NCBI GenBank assembly: GCA_947173485.1
Contig: CAMWFH010000004.1
Span: 113,767-155,369 of the forward strand
DNA: 41,603 bases
Direction: 5' to 3'
Source: an uncultured Clostridia bacterium
Lineage (GTDB): Bacteria; Bacillota; Clostridia; Oscillospirales; Oscillospiraceae
This document shows, piece after piece, positions 1-8,637 of the stretch. The notes beneath the pieces are model-generated. The model worked only from the letters and a program-made list of their open reading frames with translations, ran no database searches and was not told where the DNA came from. The translations under genes were made by a program, and so were the position numbers. The stretch's first letter is position 1; each line of letters opens with the position of its first letter.

Positions 1-609
1 CACGTCCTGGAGGTCCTTGAAGTAGTCCAGGTGGTCCGCCTCCACGTTGAGGACGATGGCCACCGTGGGGGAGAAGTGGAGGAAGGAGTCGCAGTACTCG
101 CAGGATTCCAAGATGATGGTATCCCCGTGGCCCACCCGGTAGCCGGAGCCCAGCAGGTTCAGGGTGCCGCCGATCATCACGGTGGGGTCCCGGTCCGCCG
201 CCATGAAGATATGGGTGGCCATGGAGGTGGTGGTGGTCTTGCCGTGGGTGCCGGAGACGCAGAGGGCGTGGGGGTAGTGGCGCATGATGGCTCCCCAGGC
301 CTCGGCCCGCTCAAAGACCGGGATGCCGGCGGCCCGGGCGGCGGCGATCTCCGGGTTGTCGTCGTGGATGGCGGCGGTGCGGATCAGAAACTCCGCCCCT
401 TGGATGGCTTCGGCCTTGTGGCCGATGGTCACCGTGATGCCCAGGTCGCGGAGATGGGCCACAGCGGGGCCGTCGCTCAGGTCGCTGCCCTGGACCGTGA
501 GGCCCTTCCGGTGGAGGACCTCCGCCAGGGGGCACATGGACACGCCGCCGATGCCGCTGAGATGGACCCGCCGGCCGGGCTGGATATACGCACGGATGAT
601 GGGGTTCAT
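1..609 (-). CDS. murC: UDP-N-acetylmuramate--L-alanine ligase MurC, N-terminal part (cut by window edge)
   Basis: Cytoplasmic Mur ligase that adds L-alanine to UDP-MurNAc in peptidoglycan precursor synthesis, using ATP. Only the first 203 residues are present; the family is about 450 long, so the rest lies left of the window. The N-terminal Rossmann-like UMAG-binding segment contains HLSGIGGVSM near residue 16, and the Mur-ligase P-loop GTHGKTTTTS starts near residue 120. An NVEADHLDYF motif lies near the truncated end. The ATG at 609 is preceded by a GGAGGT ribosome site 6-7 bases upstream. It is transcribed leftward, divergent from cca. The substrate assignment to MurC rather than another Mur ligase rests on the start of the protein and is strong. 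Confidence 0.95.
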   Translation of the reverse strand, partial: MNPIIRAYIQPGRRVHLSGIGGVSMCPLAEVLHRKGLTVQGSDLSDGPAVAHLRDLGITVTIGHKAEAIQGAEFLIRTAAIHDDNPEIAAARAAGIPVFERAEAWGAIMRHYPHALCVSGTHGKTTTTSMATHIFMAADRDPTVMIGGTLNLLGSGYRVGHGDTIILESCEYCDSFLHFSPTVAIVLNVEADHLDYFKDLQDV

Positions 610-649
610 GGAAGACCTCCAAAAGTTACTTTCGCCGCCCAACGCGGCC

Positions 650-678
650 TTGCGTTTTTTTGACTAATCCATTATAAT
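650..678 (+). promoter_or_regulatory. cca promoter
   Basis: TTGCGT (650-655) and TATAAT (673-678) are 17 bases apart, facing cca. Its -10 shares four bases with the murC -10 on the other strand, so RNA polymerase should not bind both at once. The predicted 5' leader is about 90 bases. Confidence 0.65.
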
Positions 679-699
679 ATATTTCCAAAAAAGGTGCAA
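671..699 (-). promoter_or_regulatory. murC promoter
   Basis: On the minus strand TTGCAC (694-699) and TATAAT (671-676) are separated by 17 bases and drive murC. The -10 overlaps the -10 of the opposing cca promoter. Confidence 0.7.
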
Positions 700-772
700 C
701 GTATATTTGCGGTCCTGCCGTATAGTTTGCCCTATTTTTGTGAAAACCCTCCATAGGGACAGGGGGAACGCT

Positions 773-2122
773 ATGACCATACCAGCCTTTGTACAAGAGA
801 TATTGGCCCGTCTGGAGGCGGCGGGCCACGCCGCCCACTGTGTGGGGGGCTGCGTCCGGGACGCTCTGCTGGGCCGGCGGCCCAATGACTGGGACGTGAC
901 CACCTCCGCCCTGCCGGAGGAGGTGCTGGCCCTCTTTGGGGGCCGGTGCATCCCCACGGGGCTGCGCCACGGCACCGTCACCGTCAAGACCGATGGCGGC
1001 GGCGTGGAGGTGACCACCCACCGGAAGGACGGGGCCTACCTGGATAACCGCCGGCCGGAGAGCGTGGACTTCTCCGCCTCCCTGGAGGAGGACCTGGCCC
1101 GGCGGGACTTCACCGTCAACGCCATGGCCCTGGACCGCCGGGGCGCTCTGACCGACCCCTTCGGCGGCCAGGCGGACCTGGAGCGGAGGCTTTTGCGGTG
1201 TGTGGGAGACCCGGATACCCGCTTCCACGAGGACGGCCTGCGGCCGATCCGGGGGCTGCGGTTCGCCGCCCAGCTGGGCTTTGCCCTGGAGGAGGAGACC
1301 GCCGCCGCCGTGAGGCGCTGCCGGGAGCTGCTGGGGAACATGGCCCCGGAGCGGCTGGAGGCGGAGATGACCCGCCTCCTCTGCGGACAGGACCCCCTGC
1401 CGGTGCTGCTGGGCTATCCCCAGGTCATCGGGGTGGTGGTGCCGGAGATCCTGCCCGCCGTGGGATTCGATCAGCGCAACCGGCACCACTGCTACGATGT
1501 CTGGGAGCATACCGTCCGGGCCCTCGCCGCCGTGCCGCCGGAGCCGGTCCTCCGGTGGACCATGCTCCTCCACGACCTGGGCAAGCCGGCGGCCTTCACC
1601 CTGGACCACGCCGGTCAGGGCCACTTCTACGGCCACGGGGAGCGGAGCGTCCAGCTGGCCCAGACCGCCCTGGACCGCCTGCGGATGGCCCACGGACAGC
1701 GGGATGCCATCCTGGAGCTGGTCCGCTGGCACGACCTGCCCATCCCCCCCGCCCCCCGTCCGGTCCGCCGGGCCCTCCGGCGGTTCGGGGAGGAGGCCCT
1801 GCGGCAGCTCCTGACGGTCCAGCGGGCGGACAACCTGGCCCAGCACCCTGCCTTCCGGGACAAGCAGGACCAGCTGGACCAGGTGGAGGCGCTGCTGGAG
1901 ACGATCTGCCAGGAGGGGCAGTGCTTCACCCTGGCCCAGCTGGCGGTGGACGGCCGGGACCTGACGGCCCAGGGCCTGGAGGGCCGGGCGGTGGGCGCGG
2001 CCCTGGAGAGGCTGCTGGAGGACGTGATCGAGGAGCGGGTGCCCAATGAGCGGCTGGCCCTGCTGGACCGGCTGGAGACGATCAGGGACACCCTTGATGG
2101 AAGCAAAAAGGAGAGCATATGA
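773..2122 (+). CDS. cca: CCA-adding tRNA nucleotidyltransferase with HD domain
   Basis: Adds or repairs the 3' CCA of tRNAs without a nucleic-acid template. The 449-residue protein has the class II poly(A) polymerase head: GGCVRD at 25-30, then the metal-binding NDWDV (D39, D41), the RRDFTVNAMA motif near 120, and the EDGLRPIRGLRFAAQLGF RNA-binding start of the neck. A C-terminal HD phosphohydrolase domain has H267-D268 in LLHDLGK. The ATG at 773 is chosen because AGGGGG lies just upstream; an in-frame start at 707 has no ribosome site. Its TGA overlaps the ATG of nfo by ATGA, so the two are translationally coupled. Confidence 0.93.
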   Translation: MTIPAFVQEILARLEAAGHAAHCVGGCVRDALLGRRPNDWDVTTSALPEEVLALFGGRCIPTGLRHGTVTVKTDGGGVEVTTHRKDGAYLDNRRPESVDFSASLEEDLARRDFTVNAMALDRRGALTDPFGGQADLERRLLRCVGDPDTRFHEDGLRPIRGLRFAAQLGFALEEETAAAVRRCRELLGNMAPERLEAEMTRLLCGQDPLPVLLGYPQVIGVVVPEILPAVGFDQRNRHHCYDVWEHTVRALAAVPPEPVLRWTMLLHDLGKPAAFTLDHAGQGHFYGHGERSVQLAQTALDRLRMAHGQRDAILELVRWHDLPIPPAPRPVRRALRRFGEEALRQLLTVQRADNLAQHPAFRDKQDQLDQVEALLETICQEGQCFTLAQLAVDGRDLTAQGLEGRAVGAALERLLEDVIEERVPNERLALLDRLETIRDTLDGSKKESI

Positions 2123-2994
2123 AGCATTATCTAGGGGCCCATATGTCCGCCTCGGCGGGCTGGGCCAAGATGGGACAGGCGGCGGTGGACATCGGGGCCA
2201 CCACCATGGCCTTCTTCTGCCGCAACCCCCGGGGCTCCCGGGCCAAGGCGGTGAAGCCCAAGGACTTAGCCGCCCTCCGGGCGCTGCTGGAGGCCCACCA
2301 GTTCGGCCCCCTGGTGGCCCACGCCCCCTATATCATGAACCCCTGCTCCAAGGACGAGAGCATCCGGGCCCTGGCGGAGCGGATGCTGGCGGAGGACCTG
2401 GAGCTGATGGAGCATCTGCCGGGGAACTACTACAACTTCCATCCCGGCAGCCATGTGGGCCAGGGCCTGGAGGTGGGCATCGAGCAGATCGCCGCTATGC
2501 TGGACCGGGTCCTGCGGCCGGAGATGGCCACCACCGTCCTGCTGGAGACCATGGCCGGCAAGGGCAGCGAGGTGGGAGGCCGGTTCGAGGACCTGGCCGC
2601 CATCATCGGCCGGGTGGCGGTGAAGGAGCGCATCGGCGTCTGCCTGGACACCTGCCACATCTCCGATGCCGGCTATCCGGTCCGGGAGGATCTGGAGGGG
2701 GTCCTGGCGGAGTTCGACCGGGTGGTGGGCCTTTCCTACCTGAAGGCCCTCCACATCAACGACAGCCTCAATCCCCCCGGCAGCCGGAAGGACCGCCACG
2801 CCAAGATCGGCCAGGGCACCCTGGGCACCGGCACATTCGTCCAGGTCATCACCCATCCGGCCTTAGAGCGCCTCCCCTTCATCCTGGAGACCCCGGACGA
2901 CGATAAAGGCCACGGGGAGGAGATTGCCCTGCTCCGCTCCCTCTGCGACGGCCCTGACGATGCCGCCGGCCCAGTCTCTGGAGAGGATGGCTGA
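2119..2994 (+). CDS. nfo: Endonuclease IV (AP endonuclease)
   Basis: Cleaves DNA 5' to abasic sites in base-excision repair using a trinuclear zinc centre. At 291 residues it is the normal family length. The zinc ligands are visible in order: H68 (VAHAPYIMN), H108 (NFHPGSH), E143 (LLETMAGKG), D177 and H180 (CLDTCHISDAG), H212 (LHINDS), the KDRH motif near 225, and E257 (FILETP). The start codon overlaps the cca stop, and nothing suggests separate control. A short A-rich stretch follows the stop, but no clear terminator hairpin is seen. Confidence 0.95.
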   Translation: MKHYLGAHMSASAGWAKMGQAAVDIGATTMAFFCRNPRGSRAKAVKPKDLAALRALLEAHQFGPLVAHAPYIMNPCSKDESIRALAERMLAEDLELMEHLPGNYYNFHPGSHVGQGLEVGIEQIAAMLDRVLRPEMATTVLLETMAGKGSEVGGRFEDLAAIIGRVAVKERIGVCLDTCHISDAGYPVREDLEGVLAEFDRVVGLSYLKALHINDSLNPPGSRKDRHAKIGQGTLGTGTFVQVITHPALERLPFILETPDDDKGHGEEIALLRSLCDGPDDAAGPVSGEDG

Positions 2995-3034
2995 AAAAAA
3001 CAGGGCATCGATCGGTAAAGATCGCAGTTCCCGC

Positions 3035-3063
3035 TTGTTATTTGTAAGTTTCTATGGTACAAT
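3035..3063 (+). promoter_or_regulatory. Promoter of the signalling operon
   Basis: TTGTTA (3035-3040), 17 bases, then TACAAT (3058-3063) with an extended TGG just before it. It precedes the REC-HD-GYP-GGDEF gene by about 95 bases. Confidence 0.65.
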
Positions 3064-3064
3064 A

Positions 3065-3137
3065 GTGGCGCAGGCTTTCCAATCCCTTCCACCCCCGCCG
3101 GCGGCGGCCGGCTCCGTGGGAAGCTCTGCGTGACCAC
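3065..3137 (+). other. Long leader hairpin before the c-di-GMP gene
   Basis: The 5' arm GTGGCGCAGGCTTTCC can pair with the 3' arm GGGAAGCTCTGCGTGACCAC, enclosing a GC-rich inner stem. It covers nearly the whole untranslated leader and ends 22 bases before the TTG start. It does not match the GEMM c-di-GMP riboswitch as I know it. The role is unknown; it could be an RNA stabiliser or a control element. Confidence 0.45.
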
Positions 3138-3159
3138 CTAGATAAGGATGTGATCCCTT

Positions 3160-5256
3160 TTGAATCAAAAGCAACGGCAGACCATTCTCATCGTAGACGA
3201 CACCCAGATGAACCGGTCGATCCTGGCAGACATCCTGGAGGACAAGTACGATATCATCGAGGCGGAGGACGGTCTGGAGGCGGTGGCCATCCTCCAAAAG
3301 CAGTGGTCGTCCATCTCCATGCTGCTGCTGGACCTGTATATGCCGAAGATGAACGGCTACGAGGTGCTGGAGGTGATGAACAACAACCGGTGGATCGAGA
3401 CCATCCCGGTGATCATCATCTCCTCCGAGAACAAGCTGGAGAGGATCCACCAGGCCTACGACCTGGGCGTGACCGACTTTCTGAGCCGCCCCTTCGATGA
3501 TAAGATCGTCCGCCGCCGGGTGTTCAACACCATGCTGCTCTACGCCAAGCAGAAGGACCTGGAGACCCTGGCCACCGAGCAGATCTATGAGAAGGAGCAG
3601 CGCAGCAGCCTGATGGTGGACATCCTCAGCCACATCGTGGAGTTCCGCAACGGCGAGAGCGGCCTCCATGTCCTCAACGTGCGGACAGTGACTGAGCTGC
3701 TGCTCAACGCCCTCACCCGAAAGACGGACCGCTACCAGCTGTCCCAGGCGGACATCTCCCTGATCAGCACCGCCTCCGCCCTCCACGATATCGGCAAGAT
3801 CGCCATCGATGACAAGATCCTCAACAAGCCCGGCCGGCTGACGGAGGAGGAGTTCGCCATCATGAAGACCCACTCCAGCGTGGGGGCCCAGATGCTGGAG
3901 CAGCTGCCCATCCACCAGGGGGAGCCCCTGATCAAGGTGGCCTACGACATCTGCCGCTGGCACCACGAGCGCTACGACGGCCGGGGCTATCCCGACGGGC
4001 TCACCGGGGACGATATCCCTATCTCCGCTCAGGTGGTGGCCATGGCGGACGTCTACGACGCGCTGACCAGCAAGCGGGTCTATAAGCCCCCCTTCCCCCC
4101 CCAGAAGGCCATCGAGATGATCCTCCGAGGGGAGTGCGGCACCTTCAACCCCCTGCTGCTGGACTGCCTCCAGGAGAACGCCCTCAACATCGCCAAGGCC
4201 CTCCAGGCCAGCGGCGAGGTCCAGACCAAGGAGAAGAGCCTGCAGAATATCGTTCGGGAGATGAGCCAGCACTACGAGCTGAACGCCTCCAACCGGACCC
4301 TGCAGCTGCTGGAGCATGAGCGGATGAAGTACAGCTTCTTTGCCGCCATGTCCCAGGAGATCCAGTTCGAGTACACCCTGTCCCCCGATATGCTCTCCCT
4401 CAACTCCTGGGGCGCGGAGCGGCTGGGGATGGATGAGATCATCATGGACCCTCTCCACAACAAGAAGGTCCGCGGCCACCTGGGGGAGGAGGAGTGGGAG
4501 AAGCTCACCCAGCTGATCCACGCCGCCGGCCCGGAGTCCCCCATCTCCAAATACGAGTGCAAGCTGTTCTTCGGCGGGGAGCTGCGGTGGTATCGCATCA
4601 CCTGCCAGAGCATCTGGTCCAACGAGGACGAGCGGGAGTATATGGGGGTCATCGGCAAGGCCGTGGACATCCACAGCTCCCGGACCGACCGGGAGAACCT
4701 GGAGCGGATGGCCTCCTACGATATGCTGACGGACCTGCTCAACGCCGCCAGCGCCAAGAAGCAGATCGAGGAGCGCCTGCGCAGCGGCAGCGACAGCCAG
4801 TTCGCCATGGCCATCTTCGACCTGGACCACTTCAAATCCGCCAACGATACTTATGGACATATCTTCGGCAACCGGGTCCTGGCCCATGTGGCGGAGCGCC
4901 TGCGCAGCAGCGTCCGTGGGGGGGACATCGCCGCCCGCATCGGCGGGGACGAGTTCCTGATCTTTCTGGAGTATACCCACGACTTAGAGCCCATCATCCA
5001 GCGGATCTTCTCCTCCCTGTCCGGGGAGGACTACCGGGGCTTCCCCATCTCCGCCAGCATGGGCGTGGCCCGGGCGGAGGCGGTGGGTTGCGAGTATGGC
5101 GCGCTGTTCCAGGCGGCGGACCAGGCCCTCTACGCGGTCAAGCAGGGGGGGCGGGGCCACTACCGCTTTTATGACAGTTCGATGGCTTCCCTGGCTGTGC
5201 CGGAACGGGAGCAGATCGTCTCGGATAACGAGATCGTAATGGAAGAAGGAGAGTGA
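3160..5256 (+). CDS. Response regulator with HD-GYP and GGDEF domains (c-di-GMP turnover)
   Basis: A 698-residue cytoplasmic response regulator with both c-di-GMP-degrading and c-di-GMP-making domains. Residues 1-125 are a REC domain with VDDTQMN and phosphoacceptor D58 (LLLDLYMP). Residues about 150-350 are HD-GYP, with H209-D210 in LHDIGK and an intact HHERYDGRGYP at 268-278. A PAS-like sensor segment covers roughly 385-500. The GGDEF domain follows, with GGDEF at 595-599 and an inhibitory RGGD site at 586-589. All catalytic signatures are intact, so either activity is possible. Translation starts at TTG 3160. It heads an operon with an Hpt protein and a hybrid kinase, which suggests that its REC domain receives the phosphate. 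Confidence 0.9.
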   Translation: MNQKQRQTILIVDDTQMNRSILADILEDKYDIIEAEDGLEAVAILQKQWSSISMLLLDLYMPKMNGYEVLEVMNNNRWIETIPVIIISSENKLERIHQAYDLGVTDFLSRPFDDKIVRRRVFNTMLLYAKQKDLETLATEQIYEKEQRSSLMVDILSHIVEFRNGESGLHVLNVRTVTELLLNALTRKTDRYQLSQADISLISTASALHDIGKIAIDDKILNKPGRLTEEEFAIMKTHSSVGAQMLEQLPIHQGEPLIKVAYDICRWHHERYDGRGYPDGLTGDDIPISAQVVAMADVYDALTSKRVYKPPFPPQKAIEMILRGECGTFNPLLLDCLQENALNIAKALQASGEVQTKEKSLQNIVREMSQHYELNASNRTLQLLEHERMKYSFFAAMSQEIQFEYTLSPDMLSLNSWGAERLGMDEIIMDPLHNKKVRGHLGEEEWEKLTQLIHAAGPESPISKYECKLFFGGELRWYRITCQSIWSNEDEREYMGVIGKAVDIHSSRTDRENLERMASYDMLTDLLNAASAKKQIEERLRSGSDSQFAMAIFDLDHFKSANDTYGHIFGNRVLAHVAERLRSSVRGGDIAARIGGDEFLIFLEYTHDLEPIIQRIFSSLSGEDYRGFPISASMGVARAEAVGCEYGALFQAADQALYAVKQGGRGHYRFYDSSMASLAVPEREQIVSDNEIVMEEGE

Positions 5257-5261
5257 GCTGT

Positions 5262-5624
5262 ATGACCTTACAGGAATGCTATGCCGCTTTAGGCGGCGAC
5301 TACGCCGATGTGGCCACCCGGATGCCCCGGGAATCCATGATCCAGAAATTCGTCCTCCGGTTCCTCAGCGACGGGAGCTACGACCTGCTCTGCCGCTCCC
5401 TGGAGGCGGGCAACTATGAGGACGCTTTCCGGGCCGCCCACTCCATCAAGGGCGTCTGCCAGAACCTGAGCTTCACCACGCTGCAAAAGTCCAGCGGCGA
5501 GCTGACCGAGGCCCTGCGCAATGGCTGGACCCCGGAGGCCGAAGGGCTGATCCAGCAGGTCAAGGCGGACTACCAGCAGGTGGTGGCCGCCATCCAGGCC
5601 TTCCAGAAGGAGGTCATGGGATGA
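5262..5624 (+). CDS. Hpt phosphotransfer protein
   Basis: A free-standing 120-residue histidine phosphotransfer domain. The motif AAHSIKGVCQNLSF contains the phosphorylatable H60, with the K and G expected two and three residues later. The ATG at 5262 sits about 11 bases after GGAG; a GTG at 5253 that overlaps the previous stop is too close to the ribosome site. Its TGA overlaps the ATG of the hybrid kinase. Position and family suggest that it carries phosphate from the kinase's receiver domain to the REC domain of the upstream c-di-GMP enzyme (inference). Confidence 0.88.
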   Translation: MTLQECYAALGGDYADVATRMPRESMIQKFVLRFLSDGSYDLLCRSLEAGNYEDAFRAAHSIKGVCQNLSFTTLQKSSGELTEALRNGWTPEAEGLIQQVKADYQQVVAAIQAFQKEVMG

Positions 5625-8260
5625 ATCAGAGGAACGGCGGCCGGTTTCTGCTGATCAGTCTGATCGCCGTCATCCTTCTGACCGTCAGCCTGTTCTCCTT
5701 TCTGGCCGTGAACGTGAACCACCAGAGCCTGGACGCCATCGAGGATGTGGGTAAGATCTACATGAACGGGATCAGCGAACAGAGCGCCCTCCACTTTCGT
5801 ACCACCATCGAGGTCCGCTTAGAGCAGATCCAGAGCATCGTCCATATTGTGCCCCAGTCCCTTTTCTCCGACCGGCAGGCCCTGCTGGCCCATCTGGAGC
5901 TGAATGCGGAGGCCCGAGGCTATGAGTATATGGCGCTTTTTGACAGGGAGGGCCACGCCGACACTGTGTTCGGCGGCGAGCTGACCCCCTTCAGCCAGGA
6001 GATCTTCCAGAGCGTCCTCCAAGCCGACGAGCCGAGGATCTTCGTGGGATCCACCCCGGAGGCGGGGCGCCTGTTCCTTTTCAGCGTGCCCAGCCAGCTG
6101 CCCATGACCGATGGCGACACCTCCACCATCCTGGTGGGCGGGATGCCTGTCGACTATGTCAGCACGCTCCTGTTCCCAGAGACGGAGGCTCCCATGGTCC
6201 TCTCCTACATCATCCGCAAGGATGGCAGCTATGTCCTTCGCAGCAATGACCATGATGACACGACCTACTTCGACCAGCTCTACGCCCTCTTTGGTGACCA
6301 AGATGCCGAGGATATCCAGCGGCATATCCAGGAGCTCACCGATGCCATGAGCCGGGATGAGGACTACACCACCCTGATCGAGAGCGACTCAGCCCGGCGC
6401 AACCTCTATTGCACCGCTCTCCCCTACTCCGATTGGTATTGGATCACAGTCCTGCCCTTCGACTCCATCCGTACGGTCATCACGGCGATGAGCCACAACT
6501 GGATCATCGCGGTCTACTCTGCCTGCGCCATCGTCCTGCTAACCATCGCCTTGCTGTTCCTCCAGTATTTCCAGCGGAACCGCCGGCAGCTACGGGACCT
6601 GGAGGAGTCCTGGATGACTGCCCAGGCCGCCCAACAGACGGCAGAGAGCGCCCTGGAGGTAGCGGAGAGCTCCCAGCGGGAGGCGGAAACAGCGGAGCGG
6701 GAGGCCCGGAAGGCCAATAAGGCCAAGAGCGAGTTCCTCTCCAATATGAGCCACGATATCCGCACCCCCATGAATGCCATCGTGGGCATGACGGCCATCG
6801 CCATCGCCAACATCGACAACAAGGAGCAGGTGCAGAACTGCCTGAAGAAGATCACCCTCTCCAGCAAGCACCTGCTGGGACTGATCAATGATGTGCTGGA
6901 TATGTCCAAGATCGAGAGCGGCAAGATGACGCTGACCATGGACCGGGTCTCCCTCCGGGAGGTGATGGACAGCATCGTCAGCATCGTCCAGCCTCAGATC
7001 AAGGCCAAGGACCAGCAGTTCAACGTGTTCATCCACGATATCCCCGCAGAGAACATCTATTGCGACAGCGTCCGTCTGAACCAGATCCTGCTGAACTTCC
7101 TGTCCAATGCCATCAAGTTCACCCCGGAGGGGGGCTCCATCCAATTGGCGCTGTATGAGGAGCCCTCTGCCAAGGGAGAGGGCTATGTCAGGATCCATCT
7201 CCATGTGAAGGACAACGGCATCGGTATGTCCCAGGAGTTCAAGGACCGGATCTTCGAGTCCTTCACTCGGGAGGACTCCACCCGTGTCCACAAGACCGAA
7301 GGCACCGGCCTGGGGATGGCGATCACCAAGTACATCGTCACCGCCATGGGCGGCACGATCGAGGTGGACAGCGAGCAGGGCAAGGGCACAGAGTTCCGGG
7401 TGACCCTGGATATGGAGAAGGCGGAGGCCCCGGAGGAGGAGATGATCCTGCCGGACTGGAACATGCTGGTGGTAGACGACGACAAGCAGCTGTGCGAGAG
7501 CGCCGTATCCTCTCTCCTGTCCATCGGGATCCAGGCGGAGTGGACCCTCTCCGGGGAGGACGCCGTTCGGATGGTGGAGGAGCGCCACGCCCGCCGGGAC
7601 GACTACCAGATCATCCTGCTGGATTGGCGGCTCCCGGGCATGGACGGCATCTCCACCGCCAAGGAGATCCGCCGCCGGCTGGGAAGGGCAGTGCCGATCC
7701 TGCTGATCTCCGCCTACGACTGGGCCGATATCGAGGACGAGGCCCGAGAGGCTGGGATCAACGGCTTCATCTCCAAGCCTCTGTTCAAGTCCACCCTGTT
7801 CCACGGCCTGCGGCCCTTCGCCACCATCCCTGGGGAGGAGGAGCTGCCGGAGGCCCCCGGCCCCTTGATGGACTTCTCCGGCAAGCGCATCCTGCTGGCG
7901 GAGGACAACGACCTCAACTGGGAGATCGCCGAGGAGCTGCTGACCGCGGAGCTGAACGTGACCCTGGAGTGGGCGGAGAACGGGCAGATCTGCGTGGAGA
8001 AATTCAAGCAGTCCCCCACCGGCTACTACGACGCCATCCTGATGGATATCCGTATGCCGGTGATGACCGGCTACGAGGCCACCTGGGCCATCCGCGCCCT
8101 GGACAGGCCCGATTCCAAGATCCCCATCATCGCCATGACGGCAGACGCCTTCTCCGACGACATCAAGCGGTGCTTGGACTGCGGCATGAACGCCCATATC
8201 TCCAAGCCCATCGATGTGCGGGAGGTCGCCCGCCTGCTGAAAAAATATCTCATGGAGTGA
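5621..8260 (+). CDS. Membrane hybrid sensor histidine kinase with two receiver domains
   Basis: An 879-residue sensor. Transmembrane helices lie at about 8-30 and 294-316 and enclose an extracellular Cache-like sensing region of about 260 residues. A Glu/Ala-rich coiled coil at about 325-370 follows. The HisKA motif is FLSNMSHDIRTPMN with H378, and the HATPase domain shows NAIKFTPEGG, DNGIGM and GTGLGMAI. Two REC domains then follow, with D668 (IILLDWRLPG) and D809 (AILMDIRMPV). The ligand is not predictable from the sequence. Architecture plus the neighbouring Hpt and REC-HD-GYP-GGDEF genes indicate a His-Asp-His-Asp relay. Codon overlap with the Hpt gene supports co-expression. Confidence 0.92.
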   Translation: MNQRNGGRFLLISLIAVILLTVSLFSFLAVNVNHQSLDAIEDVGKIYMNGISEQSALHFRTTIEVRLEQIQSIVHIVPQSLFSDRQALLAHLELNAEARGYEYMALFDREGHADTVFGGELTPFSQEIFQSVLQADEPRIFVGSTPEAGRLFLFSVPSQLPMTDGDTSTILVGGMPVDYVSTLLFPETEAPMVLSYIIRKDGSYVLRSNDHDDTTYFDQLYALFGDQDAEDIQRHIQELTDAMSRDEDYTTLIESDSARRNLYCTALPYSDWYWITVLPFDSIRTVITAMSHNWIIAVYSACAIVLLTIALLFLQYFQRNRRQLRDLEESWMTAQAAQQTAESALEVAESSQREAETAEREARKANKAKSEFLSNMSHDIRTPMNAIVGMTAIAIANIDNKEQVQNCLKKITLSSKHLLGLINDVLDMSKIESGKMTLTMDRVSLREVMDSIVSIVQPQIKAKDQQFNVFIHDIPAENIYCDSVRLNQILLNFLSNAIKFTPEGGSIQLALYEEPSAKGEGYVRIHLHVKDNGIGMSQEFKDRIFESFTREDSTRVHKTEGTGLGMAITKYIVTAMGGTIEVDSEQGKGTEFRVTLDMEKAEAPEEEMILPDWNMLVVDDDKQLCESAVSSLLSIGIQAEWTLSGEDAVRMVEERHARRDDYQIILLDWRLPGMDGISTAKEIRRRLGRAVPILLISAYDWADIEDEAREAGINGFISKPLFKSTLFHGLRPFATIPGEEELPEAPGPLMDFSGKRILLAEDNDLNWEIAEELLTAELNVTLEWAENGQICVEKFKQSPTGYYDAILMDIRMPVMTGYEATWAIRALDRPDSKIPIIAMTADAFSDDIKRCLDCGMNAHISKPIDVREVARLLKKYLME

Positions 8261-8273
8261 CCCCCTAGAGCCC

Positions 8274-8313
8274 AAAGGGCCCGCCGCCTCCCTTAGGAGA
8301 CAGTGGGCCCTTT
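8274..8313 (+). terminator. Terminator of the signalling operon
   Basis: AAAGGGCCC (8274-8282) and GGGCCCTTT (8305-8313) form a perfect 9-bp inverted repeat 13 bases after the kinase stop. The U-tract is short. Confidence 0.7.
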
Positions 8314-8365
8314 CATGGTCCTATAGATATCCGGGGCACCCCCCGGGGGATGCCGGAAGATACGC

Positions 8366-8391
8366 AAAAAAGCGGCTGGAACAGCCGCTTT
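8366..8391 (-). terminator. Terminator of yceD-rpmF
   Basis: On the minus strand AAAGCGGCT-loop-AGCCGCTTT (8369-8391) is followed by a T run down to 8366, 20 bases after the rpmF stop. Confidence 0.85.
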
Positions 8392-8410
8392 CTCACGTTA
8401 TGACAGCTCA

Positions 8411-8605
8411 TTACTCCGCCACAGTAGACTGCACCGTCTTGACCGTGCGACCATTGTAGGTACCGCACTCCGGGCACATTCTGTGGGGCAGATGCAGCGC
8501 GCTGCACTTGGGGCACTTGACCAGGCCCGGCTGCGCCAGCTTCCACACCGAGCTGCGCCGCTTATCCCGTCTCGCTTTGGAGACTTTTCCCTTGGGGACC
8601 GCCAT
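8411..8605 (-). CDS. rpmF: Ribosomal protein bL32
   Basis: A large-subunit ribosomal protein of 64 residues. It begins with the conserved MAVPKGKVSKARRDKRR and has a zinc-binding Cys pair, CPKC (31-34) and CPEC (44-47), so this is the zinc-containing (C+) paralogue type. The ATG at 8605 is chosen over an upstream GTG because AAGGAGGT ends 7 bases before it. It lies 32 bases after yceD, the common bacterial arrangement, and both share the consensus promoter at 9160-9188. Confidence 0.97.
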   Translation of the reverse strand: MAVPKGKVSKARRDKRRSSVWKLAQPGLVKCPKCSALHLPHRMCPECGTYNGRTVKTVQSTVAE

Positions 8606-8637
8606 GTATGACACCTCCTTAACACGCGGAAAATTGG

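Noticed and set aside
311..622. Minus-strand 103-codon frame near the left edge
   Set aside because: Out of frame with MurC, whose true frame gives the P-loop GTHGKTTTTS.
3052..4980. Long open frame (642 codons) on the minus strand opposite the REC-HD-GYP-GGDEF gene
   Set aside because: Low-complexity Leu/Gly/Val/His composition typical of antisense frames in high-GC DNA; the plus strand encodes clear domains.
6590..8275. Minus-strand frame of 561 codons opposite the hybrid kinase
   Set aside because: Shadow of the kinase and receiver domains; no ribosome site, no domain.
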